From assembly GCA_046342195.1 (NCBI GenBank), contig JBKDQE010000006.1, forward strand, positions 1 to 42,041: DNA of 42,041 bases, written 5' to 3'. Numbering within the stretch: position 1 is the first letter of the stretch; the number at the start of each line of letters is the position of its first letter. Shown one piece after another: positions 7,471 through 15,840 of this stretch. Under the pieces are notes generated by a model. It did no database searches. It saw only the letters and a list, made by a program, of their open reading frames with translations, and was not told the origin of the DNA. Position numbers and translations under genes: made by a program. The stretch is from CANHBY01 sp046342195. GTDB taxonomy: Bacteria > Pseudomonadota > Gammaproteobacteria > Burkholderiales > Burkholderiaceae_C.

Positions 7471-9279
7471 ATGAACCCACGCCTCTGCTTGGGCTTGCTG
7501 CTGGCTTGTGTGTGCACCCTGGCTCAGGGCGAGCGCCAGCCTGCCACCAACCCGCCCCCGAAAATTCTTCATTACGCTTTCGAGGCCGCGGAAAGCGGCT
7601 TTGACCCCGCACAAATCAGCGATCTCTATTCCAGCACCATCGTGGCACACATTTTTGATGGTTTATATGATTACGACTACCTGGCACGCCCTTTCAAAAT
7701 TCGCCCCAATGTGGCGGTGGACATGCCCGAGATATCCGAAAATTTCAAAGTCTGGATCATCCGCATTCAGCCGGGCATTTACTTTGCCGACGACCCGGCG
7801 TTTCAAGGGCAGCGACGCGAACTGGTGGCCCAGGATTTCGTTTACAGCTTCAAGCGCTACTTTGACCCTGCCTTGAAGAGTCCTGGCTACACCAGTGTGG
7901 CTGAGCTGGGTATCGTCGGAATTGAAGAGGTTCGCCAGAAAGCCCTGCAGGATAAAAAACCTTTCGACTACGACCAAGAGGTGCAAGGGGTGCGAGCCCT
8001 GGAGCGCTACACCCTGAGATTCGAGTTGAAGGCGCCGCGGCCCCGGTTTCTCTATACCTTGGTCGGCGGTGATGGTCTCGGCGCGATGGCCCGGGAAGTT
8101 GTGGAGTTCTATGGTGACAAAATTTCAGGGCACCCTGTCGGCACAGGCCCCTTCAAATTGGCCGAGTGGCGACGCAGCTCCTTGATCCGGCTCGAGAAAA
8201 ACCCTGCCTTTCGAGAGCTCACCTACCAAGCCGAGCCCAACCTTGACGACACCGAGGGACAGCAATGGCGAGAGCAGTTCAAAGGCCGCAAGCTGCCCAT
8301 GATTGATGGCGTTGAAATCACCATTCTCAACGAAAGTCAGCCGCGCTGGCTCGCTTTCCTCAACGGGCAGCTCGATCTGCTGACCCGCATGCCGGCTGAA
8401 TTCGTGCCCGTAGCCGCGCCCAATGGCCAGCTGGCCTCCAACCTCGCCAGGCGTGGCATTCGCATGCAACGCATCCTCAACCCGGACCGCACCTTTTTTT
8501 ATTTCAATATGGAAGACCCCCTCGTGGGCGGCTATACCCCTGAAAAAGTGGCGTTGCGCCGGGCCATCAGCCTGGCCACGGATGTTGAGGGTGAAATCAG
8601 CACCGTGCGCCGCGGCCAGGCGATTCCAGCGCAAAGCATGGTGGCCCCAGGCACTTGGGGCTACGACCCTCATTTGAAAACCGAATTGAGCGAATTCAGC
8701 CCGGCACGCGCCAAAGCCCTGCTTGATTTATTTGCTTACATCGACCGCAATGGGGATGGCTGGCGCGAGCAACCCAATGGCCAGCCATTGATTCTCGAAG
8801 TGGGAAGCCAGCCCGACCCGCTTTCCAGGGCCTTTGATGAACACTGGAAAAAAAACATGGACGCCATCGGGCTGAAAATGCGCATCAAGGTTGGGCAATG
8901 GCCTGAGCAACTCAAAGCGGCTCGGGCCGGACAACTAATGATCTGGTCTTTGGGGTCGAGTGACTCCTCCCCCGACCCCCACGGCAGCTTGGCCATGCTG
9001 TATGGCCCGGGGGCGGGAAGCGGCAATTTGGCGCGTTTCAAACATGCGCCGTATGATCAGATTTTGCAAAAAATGCAAGATCTTCCTGACGGCCCCGAGC
9101 GCTTGCAACTGCTTCAAAAGGCCCAGCAGATCGCCGTGGCCTACATGCCCTACCGTTATCGAACTCACCGGCTTGTGACCGACCTCACACACCCTTGGCT
9201 CCTGGGCTACCGCCGCCCCATTTTCAGCCGGCAATTCTGGCAATACGTGGACCTTAAACCACGAAAAAGCATGGATTGA
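7471..9279 (+). CDS. ABC-type peptide/solute-binding protein, family 5
   Basis: The 602-residue protein has a short basic N-terminus and a hydrophobic stretch (about 5-18) consistent with a Sec signal; a Cys at 13 preceded by L-L-A could also be read as a lipobox, though the signal would be very short. The mature part fits the SBP_bac_5 (DppA/OppA-like) fold: an early segment on entry into the fold around D-P-A-Q-I-S-D, D-F-V-Y-S-F-K-R-Y-F-D-P near residue 125, and G-T-G-P-F-K-L near 225. Such proteins capture peptides or related solutes in the periplasm. No permease or ATPase gene lies beside it, so it must work with a transporter encoded elsewhere. It is convergent with the HDOD gene, 22 bp apart. 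The ligand cannot be told from sequence. Confidence 0.85.
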   Translation: MNPRLCLGLLLACVCTLAQGERQPATNPPPKILHYAFEAAESGFDPAQISDLYSSTIVAHIFDGLYDYDYLARPFKIRPNVAVDMPEISENFKVWIIRIQPGIYFADDPAFQGQRRELVAQDFVYSFKRYFDPALKSPGYTSVAELGIVGIEEVRQKALQDKKPFDYDQEVQGVRALERYTLRFELKAPRPRFLYTLVGGDGLGAMAREVVEFYGDKISGHPVGTGPFKLAEWRRSSLIRLEKNPAFRELTYQAEPNLDDTEGQQWREQFKGRKLPMIDGVEITILNESQPRWLAFLNGQLDLLTRMPAEFVPVAAPNGQLASNLARRGIRMQRILNPDRTFFYFNMEDPLVGGYTPEKVALRRAISLATDVEGEISTVRRGQAIPAQSMVAPGTWGYDPHLKTELSEFSPARAKALLDLFAYIDRNGDGWREQPNGQPLILEVGSQPDPLSRAFDEHWKKNMDAIGLKMRIKVGQWPEQLKAARAGQLMIWSLGSSDSSPDPHGSLAMLYGPGAGSGNLARFKHAPYDQILQKMQDLPDGPERLQLLQKAQQIAVAYMPYRYRTHRLVTDLTHPWLLGYRRPIFSRQFWQYVDLKPRKSMD

Positions 9280-9301
9280 TCTGTTAGGTCGGTAATCAAG
9301 G

Positions 9302-10123
9302 TCAAGTTCCCCAACGATCCACAGCTTCTTCAATTTGGGTCTGCACCTTCCGGACCCTGTGCAGGGTCGTTGGGGTATCCAGCCCCGCTTGAGGTGCAAC
9401 CCTTTGGATCACCTCATCAAGGCCGTCAGGGTCCATCATCAAGGTATTGGCCAAGATCGACATGGCACACACAGAGCCATACTCTGCCTGTTCAGGCAAT
9501 TGAAGGGTGGCATTGATCGAAACGTGGTACCGGACACTGTGCACCGCCATGGCTGCCAGCCCCCAGGTTTCACATAAAGCCGCGCCCAAGACATCATGAG
9601 TAATGCCATACGCATCCAGTTCCAGCCCCAGCAGCCCGGCATCGTCAACCGCCTTGCGAAGCAGTTCGGGGTATTTGACAGGGTCGTGCCGATAAAGAAC
9701 CGCTTTGCCGCATTCTTCAAACAGGCCTGCCGAATGAGCCACCCAGGGGTCTGCGCCCAAGGCTTGTGCAATGCGGCTCATGAGTACCCCCCGAACGGCT
9801 GCGCGCTCCCAGATCGGTTCAAGCTCAATCACCAAGGGAAACACCGCCCTCAAGGCCATCTCGAAGGTCAGGCCGGCAATCTCGCGGATGCCCAGATAGG
9901 TGATGGCATGGTGAACATTGGAAACCCGCCTTGTCAATCCATAAATCGATGCATTCACCGCCTTGAGCACCGCAGAGGCCAAGGCCATATCCTGCTCAAT
10001 CACCGCCCCCACAGACTGAAGATTGACAGCCTCTTCTGCCAGCAACAAAGACAGCTCTGCAAGTGGCTCAGGCTGAGTCGGGATATCAATATTGAGAGAT
10101 CGCAAATCAGGATGAACGGACAT
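9302..10123 (-). CDS. HDOD-domain protein
   Basis: About 273 residues from ATG 10123 (a TTG four codons upstream at 10135 is an alternative). Most of the protein is one HDOD domain, an HD-related helical fold lacking the full metal-binding residues. The segment around V-L-K-A-V-N-A-S-I-Y-G-L and the following I-T-Y-L-G-I-R-E-I is the characteristic N-terminal part. HDOD proteins are found in signalling and stress regulation, but their biochemical activity is poorly defined. No output domain (GGDEF, EAL, receiver) is attached. It is divergent from corA, with a ~355 bp intergenic region between them. Confidence 0.8.
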   Translation of the reverse strand: MSVHPDLRSLNIDIPTQPEPLAELSLLLAEEAVNLQSVGAVIEQDMALASAVLKAVNASIYGLTRRVSNVHHAITYLGIREIAGLTFEMALRAVFPLVIELEPIWERAAVRGVLMSRIAQALGADPWVAHSAGLFEECGKAVLYRHDPVKYPELLRKAVDDAGLLGLELDAYGITHDVLGAALCETWGLAAMAVHSVRYHVSINATLQLPEQAEYGSVCAMSILANTLMMDPDGLDEVIQRVAPQAGLDTPTTLHRVRKVQTQIEEAVDRWGT

Positions 10124-10478
10124 AGGTGCAGTCAATTTTTGCTGATCCTAGGTCAAAAAATGCCATCCAATCGCCAGAAGTAAAGGGGGCTACAGGTTTT
10201 TCGCTTGGCTTCAAGCCAACGGCTGATCCGAAAGGTCCAGGGGAAGCTTGATTTCAAGAGGCATGGGGGCTTGCCGAGCGAGCCAAGCGGTTCGTTGCCG
10301 TTTTGACGATAATCATGGCTGTTGCACTCAAAAAATCTTGCTGAATCTTGCCAAACTGGGTGCCAATGCAAATGCCCAAGCCCTTGATGGGGCCTCGGGT
10401 GCCGGCCCTGGCCCTGGGCAGGGCTTGGGCGGTGAATGCCTCTTGACCTCCTGCCTTTCATTTTTCGCTGGAGCCCTC
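10124..10478 (+). other. Divergent intergenic region between the HDOD gene and corA
   Basis: This gap should hold the promoters of both divergent genes. I see a small perfect hairpin (TTGGCTT, one base, AAGCCAA) near 10206-10220 but no convincing -35/-10 pair. The corA frame stays open back to 10248, but that part is low-complexity Gly/Ala/Pro sequence unlike the family, so I do not count it as coding. Confidence 0.4.
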
Positions 10479-11441
10479 ATGCTGAACGTGTTTTCACTCG
10501 CCAATGGCCGCCTGTTTCAGGAAGAAATCGACCACCTCGAAGCATTGGCAACGCTGCATCCTGTATGGGTTGACCTGGAAGACCCCACCCATGAAGAAAA
10601 AGGATGGATTGCGCAGCGCTTTGGGGTCACCATTCCCGAAGACGCTGTCAGCGATGACCTGGAAGAATCTGCCCGGTTTTACGAGGAAGACAACGGACAA
10701 TTGCATATTCGCTCAGATTTCCTGATTGACGACAACCAAACGCCGCGCAATGTCCGCGTGGCGTTCATTTTGTTCAAAGGTGTGTTGTTATCGATTCACC
10801 GCGAAGACCTGCCTGTTTTCCGCCTCTTGAGGCTGCGTGCACGGCGCATTCCTGCCTTGATCGAGGATGCCAAAGACGTTCTCCTCAAACTTTATGCCAC
10901 CGATGCAGAGTACAGTGCGGATGCCATGGAAAGCATTTACGACAGCCTGGAGGTGGTCAGTCGGCGCTTGCTGAATCAAGAGGTCAATGATGCCATTGCC
11001 AGCGAGGCACTCAGTGCCATTGCCCGCGAGGAAGACCTCAACGGGCGTGTCAGGCGTAACGTGATGGACACCCGTCGGGCGGTGAGTTTCATGATGCGCA
11101 GCCGTTTGCTCAATGCGGAGCAGTTTGAAGAAGCCCGGCAAATTCTGCGCGACATTGATTCCCTTGACAGCCACACCACGTTTTTGTTTGACAAAATTAA
11201 TTTTTTGATGAATACCAGCGTGGGGTTTATCAACATCAATCAGAACAAAATCATCAAAATTTTCTCTGTGGCCAGTGTGGCCCTGCTTCCTCCCACCTTG
11301 ATTGCGAGTGTCTATGGCATGAACTTTGCCCACATGCCCGAGCTTCAATGGCGTTTTGGTTATGGTTTTGCCATTGCCTTGATGGTCGGGTCAGTTGCTG
11401 CCCCGTTTCTTTACTTCCGGCGCAAAGGTTGGTTGAGGTAA
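10479..11441 (+). CDS. corA: CorA-family magnesium/cobalt transporter
   Basis: A 320-residue inner-membrane channel for Mg2+ or related divalent cations. The long helical cytoplasmic domain occupies about 1-255. The first membrane helix ends in the signature Y-G-M-N-F (GMN at 280-282), and a second helix runs to a basic tail (F-R-R-K-G-W-L-R). Two membrane helices and the GMN loop are diagnostic of CorA. The open frame runs further upstream, but GGAG at 10470-10473, five bases before ATG 10479, and the length typical for CorA support this start. Confidence 0.93.
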   Translation: MLNVFSLANGRLFQEEIDHLEALATLHPVWVDLEDPTHEEKGWIAQRFGVTIPEDAVSDDLEESARFYEEDNGQLHIRSDFLIDDNQTPRNVRVAFILFKGVLLSIHREDLPVFRLLRLRARRIPALIEDAKDVLLKLYATDAEYSADAMESIYDSLEVVSRRLLNQEVNDAIASEALSAIAREEDLNGRVRRNVMDTRRAVSFMMRSRLLNAEQFEEARQILRDIDSLDSHTTFLFDKINFLMNTSVGFININQNKIIKIFSVASVALLPPTLIASVYGMNFAHMPELQWRFGYGFAIALMVGSVAAPFLYFRRKGWLR

Positions 11442-11768
11442 AAGTGATGGGGCGATGATCAATCTGGCAATTGACACCTATGAATTCAGGCGGAAGCAGC
11501 ATTTTACAGGCTGACCGATCTGGACATGCAGTATGGAATTTTTTCGATCCAAGTCGTATGAATTTGCCTCAACCAAATTCAACTCTGGATGGTTGGGTCA
11601 ATAATAACCATGCAGTGAAAAAGCTTCAAAATGGCCAGTGCCATTGGCGTTTATAGGCTTGGCCAATTGTGATCTTCGGCAGATTTTCCCGGAATGTCCC
11701 GAAGATACCGATAAACTCCACTTCAAGCCCACAATAAGGGCCTATCAACCAAGCAGCCTTTTTGAGCC
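11442..11768 (+). other. Intergenic region upstream of minC
   Basis: This 327 bp gap separates corA from minC and probably carries the min operon promoter. A TTGACA hexamer occurs at 11471-11476, but no good -10 box stands at the right distance. Six-base complementary arms (CTTCGG near 11674 and CCGAAG near 11699) bracket ~19 bases. Neither the 61-codon frame here nor other frames look coding. Confidence 0.35.
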
Positions 11769-12506
11769 ATGACTTCCAGCATTTTTGATCTTAAAAGCGC
11801 TTCCATGAGCCTTGTGGCACTTTTTTTGCAAACCACCGACAAGGCCGCGCTAGCCAGTGAGTTGTCGCGTCGTTTTGACAGTACCCCTGATTTTTTCAAC
11901 AACGACCCCGTTGTGATTGATCTGTCCGCCGTGGCCTCAGACCCTAACCCCTTGAATTTTCCCGAGTTGGTGGTACTCCTGCGTCGCTATAAGCTGCATG
12001 TTGTGGGTGTACGGGGGGGCAGCCCGGCACAAACGGCCGCGGCCATGGCCATCGGTCTGGGAGACCTGTTCGATGAAGGCGGTCGATTGTCCGACAACTC
12101 TCCAGATGATGGTACAGAAGTCATTCGCATTGAACCCCGAATGTCTGCCACCACCATGGTCATCAATAAACCGCTTCGTTCGGGTCAGCAGGTGTATGCG
12201 CGGGGTGGCGATCTGATCGTTTTAGCCTCGGTCAACTACGGCGCCGAAGTCATTGCCGATGGGCACATCCATGTCTATGCCCCTTTGCGAGGAAAAGCGA
12301 TTGCCGGAGCCAAGGGCAATACCGACGCACGCATTTTTACCACCTATCTTGATCCAGAATTGGTTGTCATCGCAGGCACTTACCGAACCACTGAATACCC
12401 TTTATCTGCTGAAGTGACGGGTAAGCCCACCCAGGTTCGACTTGATGGTGAGCGCTTGGTTTTTGAGCCTTTGGTTTTAGCTGCACCATCGCAGCTGACC
12501 ACTTGA
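11769..12506 (+). CDS. minC: Septum site-determining protein MinC
   Basis: MinC inhibits FtsZ assembly away from midcell and is carried to the membrane by MinD. The 245-residue protein has an N-terminal FtsZ-inhibiting domain (about 1-110), a variable linker, and a C-terminal beta-helix domain (about 135-240). The latter shows the family pattern R-S-G-Q-Q-V-Y-A-R-G-G-D-L-I-V and the stretch G-A-E-V-I-A-D-G-H-I-H-V-Y. It leads the minC-minD-minE order. The start ATG has only a weak ribosome site; an ATG 12 codons in is a less likely alternative. Confidence 0.95.
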   Translation: MTSSIFDLKSASMSLVALFLQTTDKAALASELSRRFDSTPDFFNNDPVVIDLSAVASDPNPLNFPELVVLLRRYKLHVVGVRGGSPAQTAAAMAIGLGDLFDEGGRLSDNSPDDGTEVIRIEPRMSATTMVINKPLRSGQQVYARGGDLIVLASVNYGAEVIADGHIHVYAPLRGKAIAGAKGNTDARIFTTYLDPELVVIAGTYRTTEYPLSAEVTGKPTQVRLDGERLVFEPLVLAAPSQLTT

Positions 12507-12670
12507 ACTCGCAGACAAGCCCGCATGCACACTGAAATGAACATCCAAGATCAGCCTGCGCTTTGGGGCGAGCCTTGCCAGCAAGCCACAGCACAGCGCA
12601 TTCGGGCGCGTGCAATGACTGTTAGTTTGAATTTTCCCATGCAACTCTCACCAACAAGGATTCTTCAGCC

Positions 12671-13486
12671 ATGGCAAAAATCATCGTGGTGACCTCTGGA
12701 AAGGGCGGCGTTGGAAAAACGACCACCAGTGCCAGTTTTGCTTCTGGTCTGGCGTTGCGGGGCCACAAAACCGCTGTCATTGATTTTGATGTCGGCCTGC
12801 GCAACCTTGACTTGATCATGGGCTGTGAGCGCAGGGTGGTTTACGACCTGATCAACGTGATCCAAAACGAAGCCAACCTCAATCAGGCACTCATCAAAGA
12901 CAAGCATTCTGAAAATCTTTACATCCTGGCTGCATCCCAAACCCGTGACAAAGAAGCCCTCACTTTGGAGGGGGTAGGGCGAGTACTCAAAGAGCTTGAC
13001 GACATGGGCTTTGAGTACATCATCTGTGACTCTCCTGCGGGCATTGAAACGGGCGCACTGATGGCCATGCATTTTGCAGATGAGGCTATTGTGGTGACCA
13101 ACCCGGAGGTTTCTTCCGTGCGTGACTCAGATCGCATTCTGGGCATGCTGAATTCCAAAACCAAACGCGCCATTGACAAGTCTGATCCCATTCGTGAACA
13201 CCTCCTCATCACACGCTACAACCCGAATCGGGTCGAGGGTGGGCAAATGCTGTCTCTGCAAGACATTCATGAAATTTTGCGCATCAAGCTGATCGGCGTC
13301 ATTCCCGAGTCTGAAATTGTCCTGAACGCCTCTAACCAGGGTGTGCCAACCATTCACGTCGAGGGCTCCGATGTCTCTGAGGCTTACAAAGATGTCGTGG
13401 CGCGTTTCCTGGGCGAAGACAAACCACTGAGATTTATTCAGCCCAGCAAGCAAAGGTTCCTGAAGCGGTTTTTCGGCGCGAGGTGA
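12671..13486 (+). CDS. minD: Septum site-determining ATPase MinD
   Basis: MinD is a membrane-cycling ATPase that binds MinC and is released by MinE. The 271-residue sequence begins with the deviant Walker A motif G-K-G-G-V-G-K-T-T (10-18), has a D-x-D-x-G-x-R-N-L-D segment (switch I region), and D-S-P-A-G-I-E-T-G (switch II). It ends with a basic-hydrophobic tail (R-F-L-K-R-F-F-G-A-R), the expected membrane-targeting amphipathic helix. A 164 bp gap separates it from minC, longer than usual within this operon, while minE follows after three bases. AAGGA lies about 11 bases before the ATG. Confidence 0.97.
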   Translation: MAKIIVVTSGKGGVGKTTTSASFASGLALRGHKTAVIDFDVGLRNLDLIMGCERRVVYDLINVIQNEANLNQALIKDKHSENLYILAASQTRDKEALTLEGVGRVLKELDDMGFEYIICDSPAGIETGALMAMHFADEAIVVTNPEVSSVRDSDRILGMLNSKTKRAIDKSDPIREHLLITRYNPNRVEGGQMLSLQDIHEILRIKLIGVIPESEIVLNASNQGVPTIHVEGSDVSEAYKDVVARFLGEDKPLRFIQPSKQRFLKRFFGAR

Positions 13487-13489
13487 TCC

Positions 13490-13756
13490 ATGAACTTCCT
13501 TTCGTTTTTTTTGGGAGAAAAAAAGGGCACCGCCTCCGTAGCCAAAGAACGTTTACAGATCATTTTGGCCCACGAGCGCAATGGGCGTCAGTCCTGCCCC
13601 ACCTATTTGCCTGACCTGCAAAAGGAACTTTTGGAGGTTATCTCAAAGTATGTCAGTGTTGATCTCGACGACATCAAGGTGCTGCTTGAGCGTCAGGGTG
13701 ACCTTGAAGTGCTGGAAGTCAAGATCGAACTGCCTGATCCTGTCGAGGATAAATAA
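13490..13756 (+). CDS. minE: Cell division topological specificity factor MinE
   Basis: An 88-residue protein that stimulates MinD ATPase and sets up pole-to-pole oscillation. The N-terminus (M-N-F-L-S-F-F-L-G) is the membrane-binding segment, followed by the anti-MinCD helix ending R-L-Q-I-I-L-A-H-E-R, and a C-terminal topological-specificity domain with the D-L-E-V-L-E-V-K-I-E strand. Length and order match the family. GAGGTGATCC before the ATG is a clear ribosome site, and the gene is three bases from the minD stop. Confidence 0.96.
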   Translation: MNFLSFFLGEKKGTASVAKERLQIILAHERNGRQSCPTYLPDLQKELLEVISKYVSVDLDDIKVLLERQGDLEVLEVKIELPDPVEDK

Positions 13757-13807
13757 CTCACACGCCCGGGGCACTCCGGTTCATTGGAATGGATACCGCG
13801 TGGTGAC

Positions 13808-13837
13808 TTGAATATCTCGAAAGCGTCACCAGATAAT
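13808..13837 (+). promoter_or_regulatory. Candidate hslV promoter placing the transcript start at the ATG
   Basis: TTGAAT (13808-13813), an 18 bp spacer and GATAAT (13832-13837) form a reasonable sigma-70-type promoter. Only six bases separate the -10 box from the hslV ATG, so a typical start point would fall on or next to the ATG. A weaker heat-shock reading also exists (CTTGAA at 13807 with CACCAGAT near 13828). Inferred from sequence only. Confidence 0.4.
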
Positions 13838-13843
13838 GGGGCT

Positions 13844-14380
13844 ATGGAAAATTATCATGGCACCACAATCCTCAGCGTTCGGCGAGGCAACCAGGTTGCC
13901 CTCGGCGGCGATGGTCAGGTTACTCTTGGGCACATTGTTGTCAAATCAAGCGCCCGCAAGGTGCGCAAACTGCACCGAGACCAAGTTCTTGCCGGCTTTG
14001 CCGGGGCCACCGCCGACGCATTCACTCTCTTTGAGCGCTTTGAAGCCAAGCTTGAAAAACATCAAGGCCACTTGGTTCGCGCCGCCATTGAGCTCACCAA
14101 AGACTGGCGAACCGACCGCATACTCAGGCGCCTGGAAGCCATGCTGGCAGTGGCTGATCGAACCAGTTCTTTGATCATCACGGGCAACGGTGATGTTCTG
14201 GAACCAGAATACGGAATCGTTGCCATTGGCTCGGGTGGTTCTTATGCCCAGGCCGCCGCCCGGGCCCTCCTTGACCACACACCGATGAACCCCATCGAAA
14301 TTGTGAAACGTTCCTTGGAAATCGCGGGTGATTTGTGCATCTACACCAACCAGAGCCACACCATCGAAACCCTCGAATAA
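13844..14380 (+). CDS. hslV: ATP-dependent protease proteolytic subunit HslV (ClpQ)
   Basis: HslV forms the double hexameric threonine-protease core of the HslUV complex. The 178-residue product begins M-E-N-Y-H-G followed by T-T-I-L-S-V-R-R. By homology the short propeptide is removed to expose the catalytic Thr at position 7; the same short propeptide is known in betaproteobacterial HslV. Further family segments include G-F-A-G-A-T-A-D-A-F-T-L-F-E and I-A-I-G-S-G-G-S-Y-A-Q-A-A-A-R-A-L. The frame is open upstream to a TTG at 13784, but those residues are unlike HslV. hslU follows after about 60 bases. Confidence 0.96.
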   Translation: MENYHGTTILSVRRGNQVALGGDGQVTLGHIVVKSSARKVRKLHRDQVLAGFAGATADAFTLFERFEAKLEKHQGHLVRAAIELTKDWRTDRILRRLEAMLAVADRTSSLIITGNGDVLEPEYGIVAIGSGGSYAQAAARALLDHTPMNPIEIVKRSLEIAGDLCIYTNQSHTIETLE

Positions 14381-14439
14381 CCTCAGCCACTCAGCCTTGA
14401 TTCATCGTCACGGCGGCTTATTTTCCGAAAGTGCCCTCC

Positions 14440-15771
14440 ATGAGCGCCATGACACCCCAAGAAATTGTCTCCGAACTCGACCGCTACATTGTGGGTCAAC
14501 AAGCCGCCAAGCGCGCGGTGGCTATTGCGTTACGCAACCGCTGGCGCCGCCAGCAGGTCGATGAAAAACTGCGTAGCGAAATTACCCCCAAAAATATTTT
14601 GATGATTGGCCCCACAGGCGTCGGAAAAACAGAAATTGCCAGGCGCTTGGCCAAACTGGCCGACGCCCCCTTCATCAAAGTGGAGGCCACCAAGTTTACC
14701 GAGGTCGGTTATGTGGGTAAAGACGTCGATACCATTGTGCGTGATCTGGTTGATGTCGCTATCAAGGAAGAACGGGGCGCTGCCATACGCAGGCAACGAG
14801 TCAAAGCCGAAGATGCTGCTGAAGACCGCATCCTCGACCTTCTGGTGCCCATGCCCCGAGACGAGCTCCCTGCGGGTTCGCCGGCCCCCGAAAGCGCTGC
14901 TCGGCAGGTCATGCGCAAGCGCTTGAGGGAGGGCTCTTTGGATAACAAGGATATTGACATTGAAATCACTGAAGCCCGTCCCACGCTGGAAATCATGGGC
15001 CCCGCAGGCATGGAAGAAATGACCGAACAGCTCAAAAGCATGTTCGCCCATGCGGGGGGGGCCAGCAAACGCAAAACCCGCAAACTAAAAATTGCCGAGG
15101 CCTTTAAGTTGTTGATTGAGGAAGAGGGTGCCAAACTGGTTAATGACGATGAAATCAAGCAAGTCGCCCTCACGCATGTAGAGCAAAACGGCATTGTCTT
15201 CATTGATGAAATCGACAAAGTGGCTTCGCGTAGTGAGGGCGGAGCCGCCGAGGTGTCGCGTCAAGGCGTGCAACGTGATTTGCTGCCTTTGGTGGAGGGC
15301 ACCACTGTCAATACCAAATACGGAATGGTCAAAACAGACCATATTTTGTTTATTGCCTCGGGGGCCTTTCACCTTGCCAAACCCAGTGACCTCATTCCCG
15401 AATTGCAGGGCCGCTTCCCGATTCGGGTAGAGCTCGGCTCTTTGAGCGTTAATGACTTTGAAGCCATTTTGACCCAAACCCATGCCAGCCTGGTCAAGCA
15501 ATATGAAGCCTTGCTGGCCACCGAAGGAGTTAGTCTGGAGTTCACCCCCGAGGCCATTCGGCGCCTTGCTCAAATTGCCTTTGATGTCAATGAGCACACC
15601 GAAAACATTGGCGCCCGCCGCTTGGCCACGGTTATGGAGCGCCTGCTGGATGATGTGAGCTTCAATGCCCCTCAACTCAGCGGCCAAAAAGTTCATCTGA
15701 CGGTTGAAGAGGTCAATGCCAAATTGAGCGAACTGGCCCGCAATGAGGACCTTTCTCGCTACATCCTCTGA
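14440..15771 (+). CDS. hslU: ATP-dependent protease ATPase subunit HslU (ClpY)
   Basis: HslU is the AAA+ unfoldase that feeds HslV. From ATG 14440 the protein is 443 residues, the same length as E. coli HslU, and starts M-S-A-M-T-P-Q-E-I-V in register with it. Walker A is G-P-T-G-V-G-K-T at 57-64, and Walker B is I-V-F-I-D-E-I-D near 255. The inserted I domain lies roughly between residues 110 and 240. The C-terminal R-Y-I-L matches the tail that inserts into HslV to activate it. A GTG three codons upstream is a less likely start. A hairpin terminator follows. Confidence 0.96.
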   Translation: MSAMTPQEIVSELDRYIVGQQAAKRAVAIALRNRWRRQQVDEKLRSEITPKNILMIGPTGVGKTEIARRLAKLADAPFIKVEATKFTEVGYVGKDVDTIVRDLVDVAIKEERGAAIRRQRVKAEDAAEDRILDLLVPMPRDELPAGSPAPESAARQVMRKRLREGSLDNKDIDIEITEARPTLEIMGPAGMEEMTEQLKSMFAHAGGASKRKTRKLKIAEAFKLLIEEEGAKLVNDDEIKQVALTHVEQNGIVFIDEIDKVASRSEGGAAEVSRQGVQRDLLPLVEGTTVNTKYGMVKTDHILFIASGAFHLAKPSDLIPELQGRFPIRVELGSLSVNDFEAILTQTHASLVKQYEALLATEGVSLEFTPEAIRRLAQIAFDVNEHTENIGARRLATVMERLLDDVSFNAPQLSGQKVHLTVEEVNAKLSELARNEDLSRYIL

Positions 15772-15808
15772 ACGTGACTCGTTCTCTCTTCCCTTGCCTT
15801 GGGTTAGG

Positions 15809-15831
15809 GCGATGGAGATCGCGGGTTTTTT
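15809..15831 (+). terminator. Intrinsic terminator after hslU
   Basis: GCGAT (15809-15813), loop GGAG, ATCGC (15818-15822), then GGG and six T residues (15826-15831). It lies 38 bp after the hslU stop and in front of the convergent 579-codon gene. Confidence 0.7.
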
Positions 15832-15840
15832 GCTTGAAAG

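Noticed and set aside
11471..11656. 61-codon plus-strand frame before minC
   Set aside because: No ribosome site, no similarity I recognise, and it falls in the expected promoter region.
13807..13835. Heat-shock (sigma-32) promoter for hslV
   Set aside because: CTTGAA is present but the -10 match (CACCAGAT) is only partial; a sigma-70-type reading fits at least as well. Kept only as a note.
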